Positions 56,712 through 64,000 of a stretch of DNA of 64,000 nucleotides are shown piece by piece. How positions within the stretch are numbered: the first letter of the stretch is position 1; each line of letters opens with the position of its first letter. The notes under the pieces were generated by a model that was not told the DNA's origin, ran no database searches, and saw nothing but the letters and a program-made list of their open reading frames with translations. The DNA is from Leptolyngbya sp. PLA1 (GTDB lineage: Bacteria; Planctomycetota; Phycisphaerae; Phycisphaerales; UBA1924). The stretch covers positions 52,153-116,152 of the forward strand of contig QWIH01000004.1 in assembly GCA_021405315.1 (NCBI GenBank). Direction: 5' to 3'. The translations under genes and the position numbers were made by a program.

Positions 56712-56716
56712 CCTCC

Positions 56717-57208
56717 ATGGCTTCCCCGCTCGCCGCCGCCATCCGAATCTCCTGGCTCCGCAACGCCTCCTACGCCCTCCGCCTTGTCGAGGACGTCCCG
56801 CCCGAGCGCTTCGTGGACGGCCTTCCCCTCAACCACCCCGCCTGGATCTTCAGCCATCTCAACACGTACGCCGGCATCGCCATCGCCCTCGCGCAGGGGC
56901 AGGCCTTCGCCGACCCCGCCGATCACCGCTACGGCGCCAAGTCCGAGCCCTCCCCCAACCTTGCCGACTACGAGCCCAGGGCTGCGCTCCTCGCATCGTG
57001 GTCTCGCCTCCACGACGAAGGCGCCCAGGCACTCGACCGCGCCACGGACGCCGCCCTCGCCGCCCCCACGCCCCTTGCGCGATGGCGCAGCCTGCATCCC
57101 ACCGTTGGCGACATGCTCGTCACGCTGATGGTCAAGCATGAATCCGGCCACCTGGGCCAACTCTCCGCCTGGCGCCGCAGCCTCCGCCTGCCGCGCGTGC
57201 CCCTCTAG
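56717..57208 (+). CDS. DinB-superfamily protein
   Basis: A 163-residue four-helix protein. Its three likely metal-binding histidines lie in FSHLNTY (about residue 47) and in KHESGHLGQLSAWR near the C-terminus, the arrangement of DinB/YfiT-like metalloproteins. Members act as thiol-dependent S-transferases or have unknown roles. The TAGAGT hexamer before the ATG suggests a leaderless mRNA. It is divergent from the riboswitch operon; a link is not implied. Confidence 0.8.
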   Translation: MASPLAAAIRISWLRNASYALRLVEDVPPERFVDGLPLNHPAWIFSHLNTYAGIAIALAQGQAFADPADHRYGAKSEPSPNLADYEPRAALLASWSRLHDEGAQALDRATDAALAAPTPLARWRSLHPTVGDMLVTLMVKHESGHLGQLSAWRRSLRLPRVPL

Positions 57209-57220
57209 CCGCCCTCCCTC

Positions 57221-57226
57221 TACGAT
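57221..57226 (+). promoter_or_regulatory. -10-like TACGAT, leaderless arrangement
   Basis: TACGAT ends 6 bases before the GTG at 57233 (4 before an alternative GTG at 57231). Confidence 0.35.
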
Positions 57227-57232
57227 CCCCGT

Positions 57233-58978
57233 GTGAACCTCCTCGCGCTGGCGTTCCTCATCCCCGCCCTCGCGCAGCCCGAACTGCCGCGCGCCGCCAG
57301 CCCCATCGATGCCTCCCGTGCCGCGGTTGACACCATCGTCCCCGACGTTGAACTCGCCTCCCTCGACGGCGAGCCTGTCCTCCTCAGCTCGCTCCTGGGC
57401 CCGCGCCCCGCTGTCATCATCATGTCCAGCGTCGGCTGCCCCCTCTGCCGCACCTACGCCCCGCGGCTGGCCTCCATCGAGCAGGAGTTCGCTCCTCGGG
57501 GCATCGCCTTCGTGCACGTCAACGTCGTCGACGGCGAGTCCCGCGCCGACAAGGCCGAGTTCGTCCGCAACTTCGGTCTCTCCAGCCACTACGTGAACGA
57601 CTCGCTCGGCAGCGCCCGCCGCACCCTGCGCCCCCGCACCACCACAGAGGTCTACGTCCTCGACCGCGCCCGCCGCGTCGTCTACCACGGCGCCGTCGAC
57701 GACCAGTTCCGCCTCGGAGGCCGCGCGACCAAGATCACCCGCCACTACCTCCGTGAGGCCATCTCCGCAGTCCTCTCCGGCCAGCCCGTCAAGGACCGCG
57801 CCACCTCCGCGCCGGGATGCCTCGTGGACCTGCCCGCGCCCGACGCCGCGCCGGGCGAACCCTTCTATCCCCGGATCGCCGCGCTCGTGCAGCGGCATTG
57901 CGCCGACTGCCACGGGCGGGGCGGCGCCGGCCCCTTCACGATCTCCACGCCGGCAGACATCGAGGGCCGCGCCGCCATGATGGCCGCCGTTATCGACGAG
58001 GGGATCATGCCCCCCAACCACGCGCTCTCCACCGGACCCGGCACAGGCCGAGAGCTCCCCGCGCCGGACCGCGACGCCCTCCTCGCCTGGCTCCGCTCCG
58101 CCCGCGCAGTCGGTGATGCCTCCACCGCGCCCCCCCAAAAAGACCCGCCCACCACCTGGGCCATCGGTCGCCCGGACATCCACGTCCTCGCGGGCGAGCT
58201 CCCCGTCGCGGCGGACGGCCCCCCCGGCCACCAGCGCAGCCTCACCAGCCTCGGCCTCGACGCAGACACCTGGGTGCAGGCGATCGAATGCCGCCCCGTC
58301 ATGCGGGACAGCATCCAGCTCGCGCTGGTGTGGCTCCTCCTCCCGGGAGAGGGTCTGCCCACACAGGACCAGCCGCCGCCGGGCGGCCGCCTCATCGCCA
58401 CCTACAGCCCCGGCGAAGGCCTCGTCGCGTTCCGCCCCGGTGACGCGCTGCGCGTTCCCGCGGGGTCGGCGCTCCTGACCGACGTGTACTCCAAGGTCAT
58501 GGGCCGCGCGATGACGGCACAACTCCGAATCGCCATGAAGGCCGCCGCACCGCCCCGGCGAGAAGTCCGCACGGTTCTCCTCGCCGCGCCGAACCTCCAT
58601 CTTCCCCCGAACTCCGCCGCGATCGAGGCCGAGGCGGCTCTCACCGTGCCCCACGACCTCAGACTCCTCGGGGCTCGACCCGTCATGCGCTGGCGTGGCC
58701 GCACGCTCTCGCTCGACCAACTCCACCCCGATGGCCCCGAGCCAATCCTCACCCTTGACCGCTACGAGCCTCGATGGCTTCTGCGATACACCTTCCCCGA
58801 CGAGCCCACCCTCGCCGCCGGCACCCGGATTGTCCTCCGCGCCACCTTCGACAACTCGGCCGCCAACCCCGCCAATCCGGACAGTTCCGTGCCGGTTTCG
58901 GGCGGCTTCGGCTACTTCGACGACTCCCTCATGCTCATCCTCGAGTACGCCGTCCCCCTCACGCCACAATCCCCTTGA
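57233..58978 (+). CDS. Exported redoxin + cytochrome c fusion
   Basis: A 581-residue exported protein. After a signal peptide (NLLALAFLIPALAQ) a thioredoxin/AhpC-TSA domain carries a CPLC active site (Cys69, Cys72). A class-I-like cytochrome c module follows with CADCH (Cys223, Cys226, His227) and a distal-Met candidate in EGIMPPNH. The last ~250 residues are beta-rich and resemble the C-terminus of copper type-II monooxygenases. The architecture is common in planctomycetes; the substrate is unknown. The GTG start lies behind TACGAT. Confidence 0.82.
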   Translation: MNLLALAFLIPALAQPELPRAASPIDASRAAVDTIVPDVELASLDGEPVLLSSLLGPRPAVIIMSSVGCPLCRTYAPRLASIEQEFAPRGIAFVHVNVVDGESRADKAEFVRNFGLSSHYVNDSLGSARRTLRPRTTTEVYVLDRARRVVYHGAVDDQFRLGGRATKITRHYLREAISAVLSGQPVKDRATSAPGCLVDLPAPDAAPGEPFYPRIAALVQRHCADCHGRGGAGPFTISTPADIEGRAAMMAAVIDEGIMPPNHALSTGPGTGRELPAPDRDALLAWLRSARAVGDASTAPPQKDPPTTWAIGRPDIHVLAGELPVAADGPPGHQRSLTSLGLDADTWVQAIECRPVMRDSIQLALVWLLLPGEGLPTQDQPPPGGRLIATYSPGEGLVAFRPGDALRVPAGSALLTDVYSKVMGRAMTAQLRIAMKAAAPPRREVRTVLLAAPNLHLPPNSAAIEAEAALTVPHDLRLLGARPVMRWRGRTLSLDQLHPDGPEPILTLDRYEPRWLLRYTFPDEPTLAAGTRIVLRATFDNSAANPANPDSSVPVSGGFGYFDDSLMLILEYAVPLTPQSP

Positions 58979-59020
58979 CCGTGCGCGCGTCCGGGCCGAT
59001 ACTGAGCACTCGGAGGGACC

Positions 59021-59566
59021 ATGCGCACGCACCGCCTCGCCGCCCTTCTCGGCTCCGTCGGCTTCATCGGCACGATCGGCGGCGTGGTGCTGATTCGCCC
59101 CGAGCAGCCGCCACTCGCCACGCCTGACCTCGCCGCAGCCACCCCGTCCACCCCCGACGCGAGCGACGCGCGCCTGTCGGCGCCGGCCTCGCCGCTCCTC
59201 GCCTGCTCGACGGCCGCGCTTCCCGCCCGCCCCGTCCCGCCCGGCCGCATCTTCTCCGAGCCCGGCGAGTTCTGGGCCGCCCAGCAGCCGATCTTCGATG
59301 CCCTCCCACACCTCGCCAAGGACGACATCACCAAGCTCGAGTACTTCTGCCCCGCCGACTTCAACAAAGACGACTCCGTCGACGACGCCGACGCCCTCGC
59401 CTTCATGCAGGCCTGGGCCGACGAGTCCAGCCCCCTCTTCGGCTGGTGCGACCTCAACAAGGACGGCTTCGTCGACGAATCCGACGCCCACGAGTTCATG
59501 CGCCGCTTCCGCGAGAGCGACTGCGACCCCCTTCCGCTCACCGAGTACCGCCCCATCATCTGCTGA
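59021..59566 (+). CDS. Exported protein with GC-type dockerin / EF-hand repeats
   Basis: A 181-residue exported protein with an N-terminal hydrophobic signal or anchor (about residues 6-24), a low-complexity Ala/Pro linker, and two calcium-loop segments: CPADFNKDDSVDDADALAF and CDLNKDGFVDESDAHEF. The module is bounded by cysteines (CPAD...SDC), the GC-type dockerin pattern. It is probably surface-associated. GGAGG precedes the ATG. Confidence 0.75.
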   Translation: MRTHRLAALLGSVGFIGTIGGVVLIRPEQPPLATPDLAAATPSTPDASDARLSAPASPLLACSTAALPARPVPPGRIFSEPGEFWAAQQPIFDALPHLAKDDITKLEYFCPADFNKDDSVDDADALAFMQAWADESSPLFGWCDLNKDGFVDESDAHEFMRRFRESDCDPLPLTEYRPIIC

Positions 59567-59620
59567 CGTGCCGCCGCACCGCGCACTCATACCATGTGGC
59601 TCGCAACTCAGGAGCCCACC

Positions 59621-61054
59621 ATGGCCGCGCACGCACCCGCCGACCCCAACAAGAAGTACCTCTCCCATGCCCTGGCCCAATGGGCGTGCGCCCTCGAGTT
59701 CGAGCATCTCAGCCCCCGGGCCGTCCACGCCGCCAAGATGTTCTGGTTCGACTCCATGGGCTGCGCCCTCGGCGGCTCCCAGCAGGAAGACGCCCGCATC
59801 CTCCTCGATCACTACAAAGACATGGGCGGCTCCGGCCCCTGCACCACCTTCGTCTCCGGCTTCAAGACCAACCCCGTCGACGCCGCCTTCCTCAACAACC
59901 ACATGGTCCGAGCCATGGACTACAACGACATCTACTGGAAGGCTGACCCCTGCCACCCCTCCGACATCATCTGTGGCCCGCTCGCACTCGCCGAAGCCCT
60001 CAACAAGTCCGGAAAGGACCTCATCCTCGCCACCATCATCGCCTACGAGATCGAGCAGCGTCTCTGCGAGTTCGGCCAGCCCGGTATCCGTGAATATGGC
60101 TGGCACCACGCCACCCTCACCGCCTTCGCCGCACCCATCGCCGCGGGCCGAATCCTCGGCCTCTCCGTCGACCAGATGGTCCAGGCCATCGGCATCTCCG
60201 CCAGCCGAACCTTCACCCCCGGCGCCGTCACCGCCGGCAAGCTCACCAACATGAAGAACACCGTCGACCCCTGGGCCACCCGCATGGGCGTCGAGTCCGC
60301 CCTCCTCGCCAAGCGGGGTTTCTCCGGGCCAGAGCACATGATCGACGGCAAGGAGGGCCTCTACGCCGTCTTTGGCCACGTCCATTACAAGGGCAGCCCC
60401 GCGAAGTTCGACTCCGCCATGCTCCTCGACAAGCTCCCCACCGGCCCCGACCATCACTACCGCATCAACGACTGCGGCATGAAGTCCTTCCCCATCGAGG
60501 CCCTCTCCCACGCGCCCCTCACCGCCATGATGAAGTGCGTCAAGGAAAACAACATCCGCCCCGCCGACGTCGCCGAGATCAAGGTCGAAGTCACCGCACG
60601 CGCCGCCGACATCCTCGGCGACCCACACAAGTACCGCCCCGACTCCAAGGAAACCGCCGACCACTCCCTCCCCTACTGCATGGCCGTCGGCCTCGTCGAC
60701 GGCATGGTCACGCCCCTCCAGTTCAAGGAAGAACGCGTCCTCGACAAGTCCCTCATCCCCGTCATGGACATGGTCAAGGTCGTCGCCAACGACGAGTTCG
60801 AGGCCCTCTTCCCCAAGTTCCAGCCCAGCCGCGTTACCATCACCACCAAGAGCGGCACGTCCTTCGCCAAGCGCGTCGACGTCCCCAAGGGCGACCCCCG
60901 CGACCCCATGACCGCCGACGAGATCGGCGTCAAGTTCCACGCCCTGGGCGACTCCGTCCTCGGCAAGGACAAGTGCAGCCGCCTCGCAGACATGATCCTT
61001 AAACTCGAATCCCTCGCGAGCGCCGGCGACCTCGCCAAGGCCGCGGTGAGGTAG
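59621..61054 (+). CDS. MmgE/PrpD family protein (2-methylcitrate dehydratase-like)
   Basis: A 477-residue helical enzyme of the MmgE/PrpD family. Blocks include FWFDSMGCALGG, NHMVRAMDYNDIYW, AYEIEQRLCEFG, HHATLTAFAAPIAAGRILGL, and a C-terminal lid with the conserved Lys/Phe segment GMKSFPIEALSH. Members include 2-methylcitrate dehydratase (propionate degradation) and cis-aconitate decarboxylase; no other propionate genes are near. AGGAG lies six bases before ATG 59621. A TACCAT hexamer at 59590-59595 is a possible -10. Confidence 0.9.
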   Translation: MAAHAPADPNKKYLSHALAQWACALEFEHLSPRAVHAAKMFWFDSMGCALGGSQQEDARILLDHYKDMGGSGPCTTFVSGFKTNPVDAAFLNNHMVRAMDYNDIYWKADPCHPSDIICGPLALAEALNKSGKDLILATIIAYEIEQRLCEFGQPGIREYGWHHATLTAFAAPIAAGRILGLSVDQMVQAIGISASRTFTPGAVTAGKLTNMKNTVDPWATRMGVESALLAKRGFSGPEHMIDGKEGLYAVFGHVHYKGSPAKFDSAMLLDKLPTGPDHHYRINDCGMKSFPIEALSHAPLTAMMKCVKENNIRPADVAEIKVEVTARAADILGDPHKYRPDSKETADHSLPYCMAVGLVDGMVTPLQFKEERVLDKSLIPVMDMVKVVANDEFEALFPKFQPSRVTITTKSGTSFAKRVDVPKGDPRDPMTADEIGVKFHALGDSVLGKDKCSRLADMILKLESLASAGDLAKAAVR

Positions 61055-61077
61055 AGACCGCGGCAGTTCGTCCCGCC

Positions 61078-61440
61078 CTACTCCGGCTCTCCCTCTGCCC
61101 GCCGACGCCGAAGATCGGTCAGGTCCGCGGGCTTCTCCTCAGACGGCGCCGGCGGCAGGTGCGGCGGGAATTGCTTACCCTGCCGCATCCACAGTGGCAT
61201 CGGCTGCGGCTTCGGCCGCAACGCACACGCCTCAACCACCCTTGCCCGAAGTGCGTTGATCCTGATACGCAGCCCCGGCGTATCGCCATAGGCATTGTCC
61301 AACGTCTCCAAGAGGTGGTTCGCGGCCTGCGCGAACGGGTGCCGAAGCCCGTGCTCAATGACCGGGATCATCGCGGTCGCGCATGCCAGCTGCGACTCCA
61401 GAAAGGTCGACAGGCTTCCGTCGCCATTTCGGTGCCTCAC
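61078..61440 (-). CDS. Hypothetical protein of the accessory segment
   Basis: A 120-residue protein. It has an alpha-helical N-terminal part (STFLESQLACATAMIPVIEHGLRHPFAQAAN) and a basic Pro/Arg-rich tail (PLWMRQGKQFPPHLPPAPSEEK...). The GTG at 61440 is chosen because AAAGGAGG lies six bases upstream and the start overlaps the TGA of the preceding gene (GTGA). No family is recognised. With its partner it sits beside a methyltransferase gene and looks like part of a mobile or defence-type segment. Confidence 0.65.
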   Translation of the reverse strand: MRHRNGDGSLSTFLESQLACATAMIPVIEHGLRHPFAQAANHLLETLDNAYGDTPGLRIRINALRARVVEACALRPKPQPMPLWMRQGKQFPPHLPPAPSEEKPADLTDLRRRRAEGEPE

Positions 61441-61775
61441 GCCGCACCTCCTTTCCCGGCCGCCCGAGTCTGGGCGGAACGCCAAGACTCCTCCGCCGTC
61501 ATATGCCACACGGTACGAAGGTCGACGGAATGTTGAGTCACGTCAACGAGCATGACTCTATCGCGCTGTCGGATCGCGATGATCCCGACCGGCTCCAGGA
61601 GCCAGTTCAGCGTCCTGCCCGTGTCCTCCGACATCGCGCTCACCAGGCACTTGGGCAAGTACTTCATGGCGCGATAGGAAAGCGGTAGTCTGCCCGCAAG
61701 GATGTCCTTCACCCATGTCGCGATGCTCGCACCAGACGCGCGGCACCTGTGTTCAAACTCTTGTCGGTTCTGCAT
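61437..61775 (-). CDS. Hypothetical, possibly phage-regulator-like
   Basis: A 112-residue protein (NRQEFEHRCRASGASIATWVKDI...). The part SEDTGRTLNWLLEPVGIIAI vaguely resembles the region after the DNA-binding helices in phage CII-like regulators, but this is a weak resemblance. ATG 61775 is supported by AAAGGA eight bases upstream. Its stop overlaps the next gene by four bases. The base composition is less GC-rich than the neighbours. Confidence 0.6.
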   Translation of the reverse strand: MQNRQEFEHRCRASGASIATWVKDILAGRLPLSYRAMKYLPKCLVSAMSEDTGRTLNWLLEPVGIIAIRQRDRVMLVDVTQHSVDLRTVWHMTAEESWRSAQTRAAGKGGAA

Positions 61776-62049
61776 TTGTATGGTCCTTTCGCTCTGTGTG
61801 GACTGAACCCGCTCAACCCAAGACACCGTGGGGCACTCGCTTGGAACTGTGATTCTTCTGGGAATCCGGCGGCTATAGGTGGCCGGGCACTTGCTTCTCT
61901 ATTATATCGACTGTTGCGGCCCATTTTCGCGGCTTCTCGATGTTTTCTGATTCGCGGCACTCGTATGGGCTCTCGTTACTGATTGCATCTGTGGACGTAA
62001 GGACTTCACGCACCCACGCCGGTTTCAAGTCGCGATCGCACCCCGCCCT

Positions 62050-62067
62050 GTGGCCAGCGCTGGCCAC
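62050..62067. promoter_or_regulatory. 18-bp perfect palindrome, probable operator
   Basis: GTGGCCAGCGCTGGCCAC reads the same on both strands. It spans the predicted -35 region (62063-62068) of the methyltransferase gene, whose TATGCT -10 is at 62086-62091. It also contains two overlapping TGGCCA sites. Repression or self-methylation at this site is plausible. Confidence 0.65.
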
Positions 62068-62085
62068 TCCCTTGCACCCGCCGGG

Positions 62086-62091
62086 TATGCT
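62086..62091 (+). promoter_or_regulatory. -10 element TATGCT, leaderless arrangement
   Basis: TATGCT ends 5 bases before the ATG at 62097. Confidence 0.45.
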
Positions 62092-62096
62092 CCCGC

Positions 62097-63383
62097 ATGG
62101 CCACCAGAGGTTCGGTCAGCCTGCCCCTCTCGCGTCTCCGCCCCCACCCGCGCAATGCCTCGATCTACGGCAGTGATCCGATCGACGATCTCATCGGCGA
62201 GATTGACCGCCACGGCATGCTCGAACCCGTCGTCGTCTCCCCAAAGCACGTCATCCTCTCTGGCCACCGGCGCGTTCGCGCGGCCAAGGCCCTCGGCTGG
62301 AACTCCGTCCCCGTGCGTCTCGACCGTGGCCCAACCACCGCCGCCCGGCTAATCGCGTTCAATCGGCAACGCCGCAAGACCTGGACTCAACTCTGCTGTG
62401 AGGCCCTCGTCCTGCTCCCCGGCGCCAAACTCCGCGCTGCGCGACGCCGGTCTAGCGCAGCCCGCGGCCCAAGCATGGCTCGCGCATCGGGCCGTGCACT
62501 GACCGAAGTTGCCACCGAACTCGGACTCAAGCGCGAGGCGCTTCGCCGCCTTCTTTACATCCATGAACTTCATCGTGCTGGCCACCTCCCCGACTACCTG
62601 CTCGCCCACTTGAACTCCGGCAAGTGGACACTCCACAAGACATACCTCTCCGCCCGCGCGTTCGCGCCGAACCCGCACGGCACTCCCCTCGACGCCGCGG
62701 GCCGCTGGCGACGCTTCCTTGACGTGTGGACCTTCCGCTACTCGCTGCGAAGCGCGGGCGGTCCGGCCATCCCGCCCATCGACGAGCGAACCGGTGCACA
62801 TGCGCCCCAGGTCTTCGCCAACCTTGTGCACTACTTCTCTCCCCCGGGGGGGACTGTGGTTGATCCGATGGCGGGCGGTGGGACAGTGCACGACGTCTGC
62901 GCCGCACTCGGCCGCCAATGCACATCGCTCGACCTTTCCCCGAGGAGGCCCTTTGTCCGAGAAAACGACGCTCGGCGAGTTCCCGAGGATCTTGCGCCCA
63001 CGAGGTTTGATCTGATCGTCCTTGATCCTCCTTACGGCAACATGCTGAGGTACTCCCGCAAGCGCGCCGACCTCTCAAACATCTCTTCGACAGAGCGGTT
63101 CCTTGAGGTGCTGTCGGAGTGTGTCCATTCATGGCGGGCCGTTCTAGCACGCTCAGGTTTCTTCGCCCTGTTCATGGGCAACTACGACCACGATGGGGTT
63201 TGCACGGACCTTGCATGGCGAGTCGGCCGAATGCTGGAAGAACAGCTTGCCATTGTCCGCAGAATCTGGGTTCCGTATGTCCTGACTGAGCGCACGGGAA
63301 TTCGGGTTGCTCGGGCGGCAAAGTTCAATCGACTTGCGACCCGCCAATGCGAAGTCTTCGTCTGCCAACACCGGAATGAGTGA
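62097..63383 (+). CDS. ParB-domain DNA methyltransferase
   Basis: A 428-residue fusion. The N-terminus is a ParB/sulfiredoxin-like domain (SVSLPLSRLRPHPRN, VVSPKHVILSGHRRVRAAKALG). A helical linker (about residues 125-210) follows, then an amino-methyltransferase domain: SAM-binding VDPMAGGGTVHDVCAAL near residue 260, DLIVLDPPYGNMLRYS with the DPPY catalytic motif, and VLARSGFFALFMGNY. It should methylate adenine-N6 or cytosine-N4 in DNA. Such fusions are frequent in phages and mobile elements. No restriction endonuclease is adjacent. The start lies behind TATGCT, and a palindrome covers the promoter. Confidence 0.85.
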   Translation: MATRGSVSLPLSRLRPHPRNASIYGSDPIDDLIGEIDRHGMLEPVVVSPKHVILSGHRRVRAAKALGWNSVPVRLDRGPTTAARLIAFNRQRRKTWTQLCCEALVLLPGAKLRAARRRSSAARGPSMARASGRALTEVATELGLKREALRRLLYIHELHRAGHLPDYLLAHLNSGKWTLHKTYLSARAFAPNPHGTPLDAAGRWRRFLDVWTFRYSLRSAGGPAIPPIDERTGAHAPQVFANLVHYFSPPGGTVVDPMAGGGTVHDVCAALGRQCTSLDLSPRRPFVRENDARRVPEDLAPTRFDLIVLDPPYGNMLRYSRKRADLSNISSTERFLEVLSECVHSWRAVLARSGFFALFMGNYDHDGVCTDLAWRVGRMLEEQLAIVRRIWVPYVLTERTGIRVARAAKFNRLATRQCEVFVCQHRNE

Positions 63384-63708
63384 TTCCCGCCGGACAGGTC
63401 ACCCCAGCCAGCCGCAGCGTTCCCAGCCGGGGGTTCGCCAAGGGGGCGGCACGCCCCCTTGGCATGTGCCTTCGGTCTTCACCCGCTCGTCTCGAATCAC
63501 GGCGACCGCCTCGCGCGCAACCACGCCTCCCACACCCGCTTCACGCGCGACCCCAGCTCTCGCACGCGCCAACGGCCCCTCCTACACACCGCGCGCCCCG
63601 CGCAGCCCTCCCCCGCGCGCGCATTTCGAACCAATCCGTCCTCTCCCACCTCCCAGCACCCGCCGCCTGAGTACCTTCGCCAAACCACCCCCCGGTGGAG
63701 GCTCACCC
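63384..63708. other. 325-bp spacer after the methyltransferase
   Basis: It holds the hairpin at 63437-63463 and otherwise a C-rich stretch with no credible gene. The next gene begins at 63709 behind a good ribosome site. Confidence 0.5.
63437..63463 (+). terminator. Perfect 12-bp hairpin behind the methyltransferase
   Basis: GCCAAGGGGGCG pairs with CGCCCCCTTGGC around a GCA loop. It starts 53 bases after the stop codon. No T-run follows, so it may be a weak terminator or an RNA-stabilising element. Confidence 0.5.
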
Positions 63709-64000
63709 GTGCAACACAACTCGCCCGACCGCTCCGCGATCTGCGGCTGTCCCACACTCCAGGGAGACACCACGCCTCAGAACCCCGCTCCGACCTCTCA
63801 CAACTCGCCGCCCCCGCCCGCTGTTCACTCCGCGGCACCCGGCCCTTTCGCGCATCCCCACGATCCGTCCCCTCCGCCGCAGGCGCCGACCCCACCTCCC
63901 ACCCCGCGACTCTCCGACTCCGACCGCGCCATCCTCCACGCCCTCCTCAACCCCGGCATCGGCATCGGCGTCCTCCTCCACGACACCGGCCTCTCCTTCC
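63709..64000 (+). CDS. Proline-rich protein cut by the window edge
   Basis: A frame open from GTG 63709 to the end of the window, 97 codons. GGAGG lies seven bases upstream. The product begins with a Cys-containing, proline-rich segment (residues ~1-65), then a helical domain starting LSDSDRAILHALLNPGIGIG. No family is recognised; the rest is outside the window. Confidence 0.6.
   Translation, partial: MQHNSPDRSAICGCPTLQGDTTPQNPAPTSHNSPPPPAVHSAAPGPFAHPHDPSPPPQAPTPPPTPRLSDSDRAILHALLNPGIGIGVLLHDTGLSF

Larger units (their letters stand above)
56194..56716. other. 523-bp divergent spacer with riboswitch
   Basis: It separates the minus-strand B12 operon from the plus-strand DinB-like gene. It holds the riboswitch promoter, the aptamer, a 7-bp hairpin (56219-56225 with 56233-56239) close to the GTG start, a perfect DnaA-box sequence (56656-56664) and the -10 of the DinB-like gene. 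Confidence 0.8.
61776..62096. other. 321-bp divergent spacer with palindrome
   Basis: It lies between the two minus-strand genes and the methyltransferase gene. It is visibly richer in A+T (for example 61890-62000) than the rest of the window. It contains the 18-bp palindrome at 62050-62067 and a TATGCT hexamer at 62086-62091. No gene is accepted here. Confidence 0.6.

Noticed and set aside
56630..60940. A 1,436-codon open frame on the minus strand
   Set aside because: It runs antisense to four convincing plus-strand genes and has Gly/Glu/Val-rich content without domains; it reflects high GC codon bias.
61873..62067. 64-codon minus-strand frame starting in the palindrome
   Set aside because: No ribosome site, it overlaps the presumed operator, and its sequence suggests no fold.
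63380..63670. 96-codon plus-strand frame after the methyltransferase
   Set aside because: Low-complexity Arg/Pro/Ser content, crosses the hairpin, and has no ribosome site.

Overview
The window is GC-rich, densely coding DNA. Several protein signatures point to a planctomycete of the Phycisphaerae type: an exported protein with the N-terminal motif LESRQLLA, GC-type dockerin tails, C-termini of the form VPAPG + hydrophobic stretch + poly-Arg (a PEP-CTERM-like sorting signal), a prepilin-type protein of planctomycete style, and zinc-ribbon membrane proteins with the motif CxxCGYxLRGL...CPECG. This assignment rests on family knowledge, not on a database search. No rRNA, tRNA, CRISPR array or insertion sequence was recognised.

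Layout. 1-2750: 3' part of fpg (mutM), a possible origin segment, and dnaA with a good promoter. 2.8-8.1 kb: an epimerase-type protein, a folate cyclodeaminase-like protein, two cysteine-cluster (YkgJ-like) proteins, and an MsbA-like ABC exporter with a zinc-finger protein. 8.2-10.4 kb: a large exported cyclophilin. 10.7-17.5 kb: two family-2 glycosyltransferases, a DciA/DUF721-like protein, a zinc-ribbon membrane protein, SpoVR and a DUF4139 protein. 17.6-22 kb: small lipoprotein, ClpB, Coa1-like protein and an orphan NuoE. 22-28 kb: D-2-hydroxyacid dehydrogenase, surface proteins, S1/P1 nuclease and membrane proteins. 28-33.4 kb: P1B-4 metal ATPase with an Rrf2 regulator, LysS, and an unusual P-loop/deoxyribosyltransferase-like fusion. 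34.6-45.4 kb: an envelope block with an OGT-like glycosyltransferase, LpxL-like acyltransferase, a response regulator, LptF, ArnT-like transferase, PAP2 phosphatase and LptG. 45.4-52.8 kb: small membrane proteins, a GspF protein, Tdh, lipoproteins and an S9 peptidase.

The most striking locus is 52.8-56.6 kb on the minus strand. A well-formed cobalamin riboswitch, directly behind a TTGACA promoter, precedes a three-gene operon: a PEP-CTERM-like surface protein, a PQQ-type beta-propeller with a dockerin-like tail, and a prepilin-like protein. By analogy with surface B12 binders such as the Bacteroides beta-propeller BtuG, this could be a B12-responsive cell-surface capture system. The function is inference; the riboswitch and operon are read directly from sequence.

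56.7-61 kb holds DinB-like, redoxin/cytochrome c, EF-hand and MmgE/PrpD genes. 61.07-63.5 kb looks like an accessory segment: two overlapping small minus-strand genes, a divergent ParB-domain/DNA-methyltransferase fusion, and a perfect 18-bp palindrome over the methyltransferase promoter. The right edge cuts a proline-rich gene.

A window-wide feature is a TANNNT hexamer lying 5-8 bases before the start codon of about a dozen genes without a ribosome binding site, as expected for leaderless transcripts.
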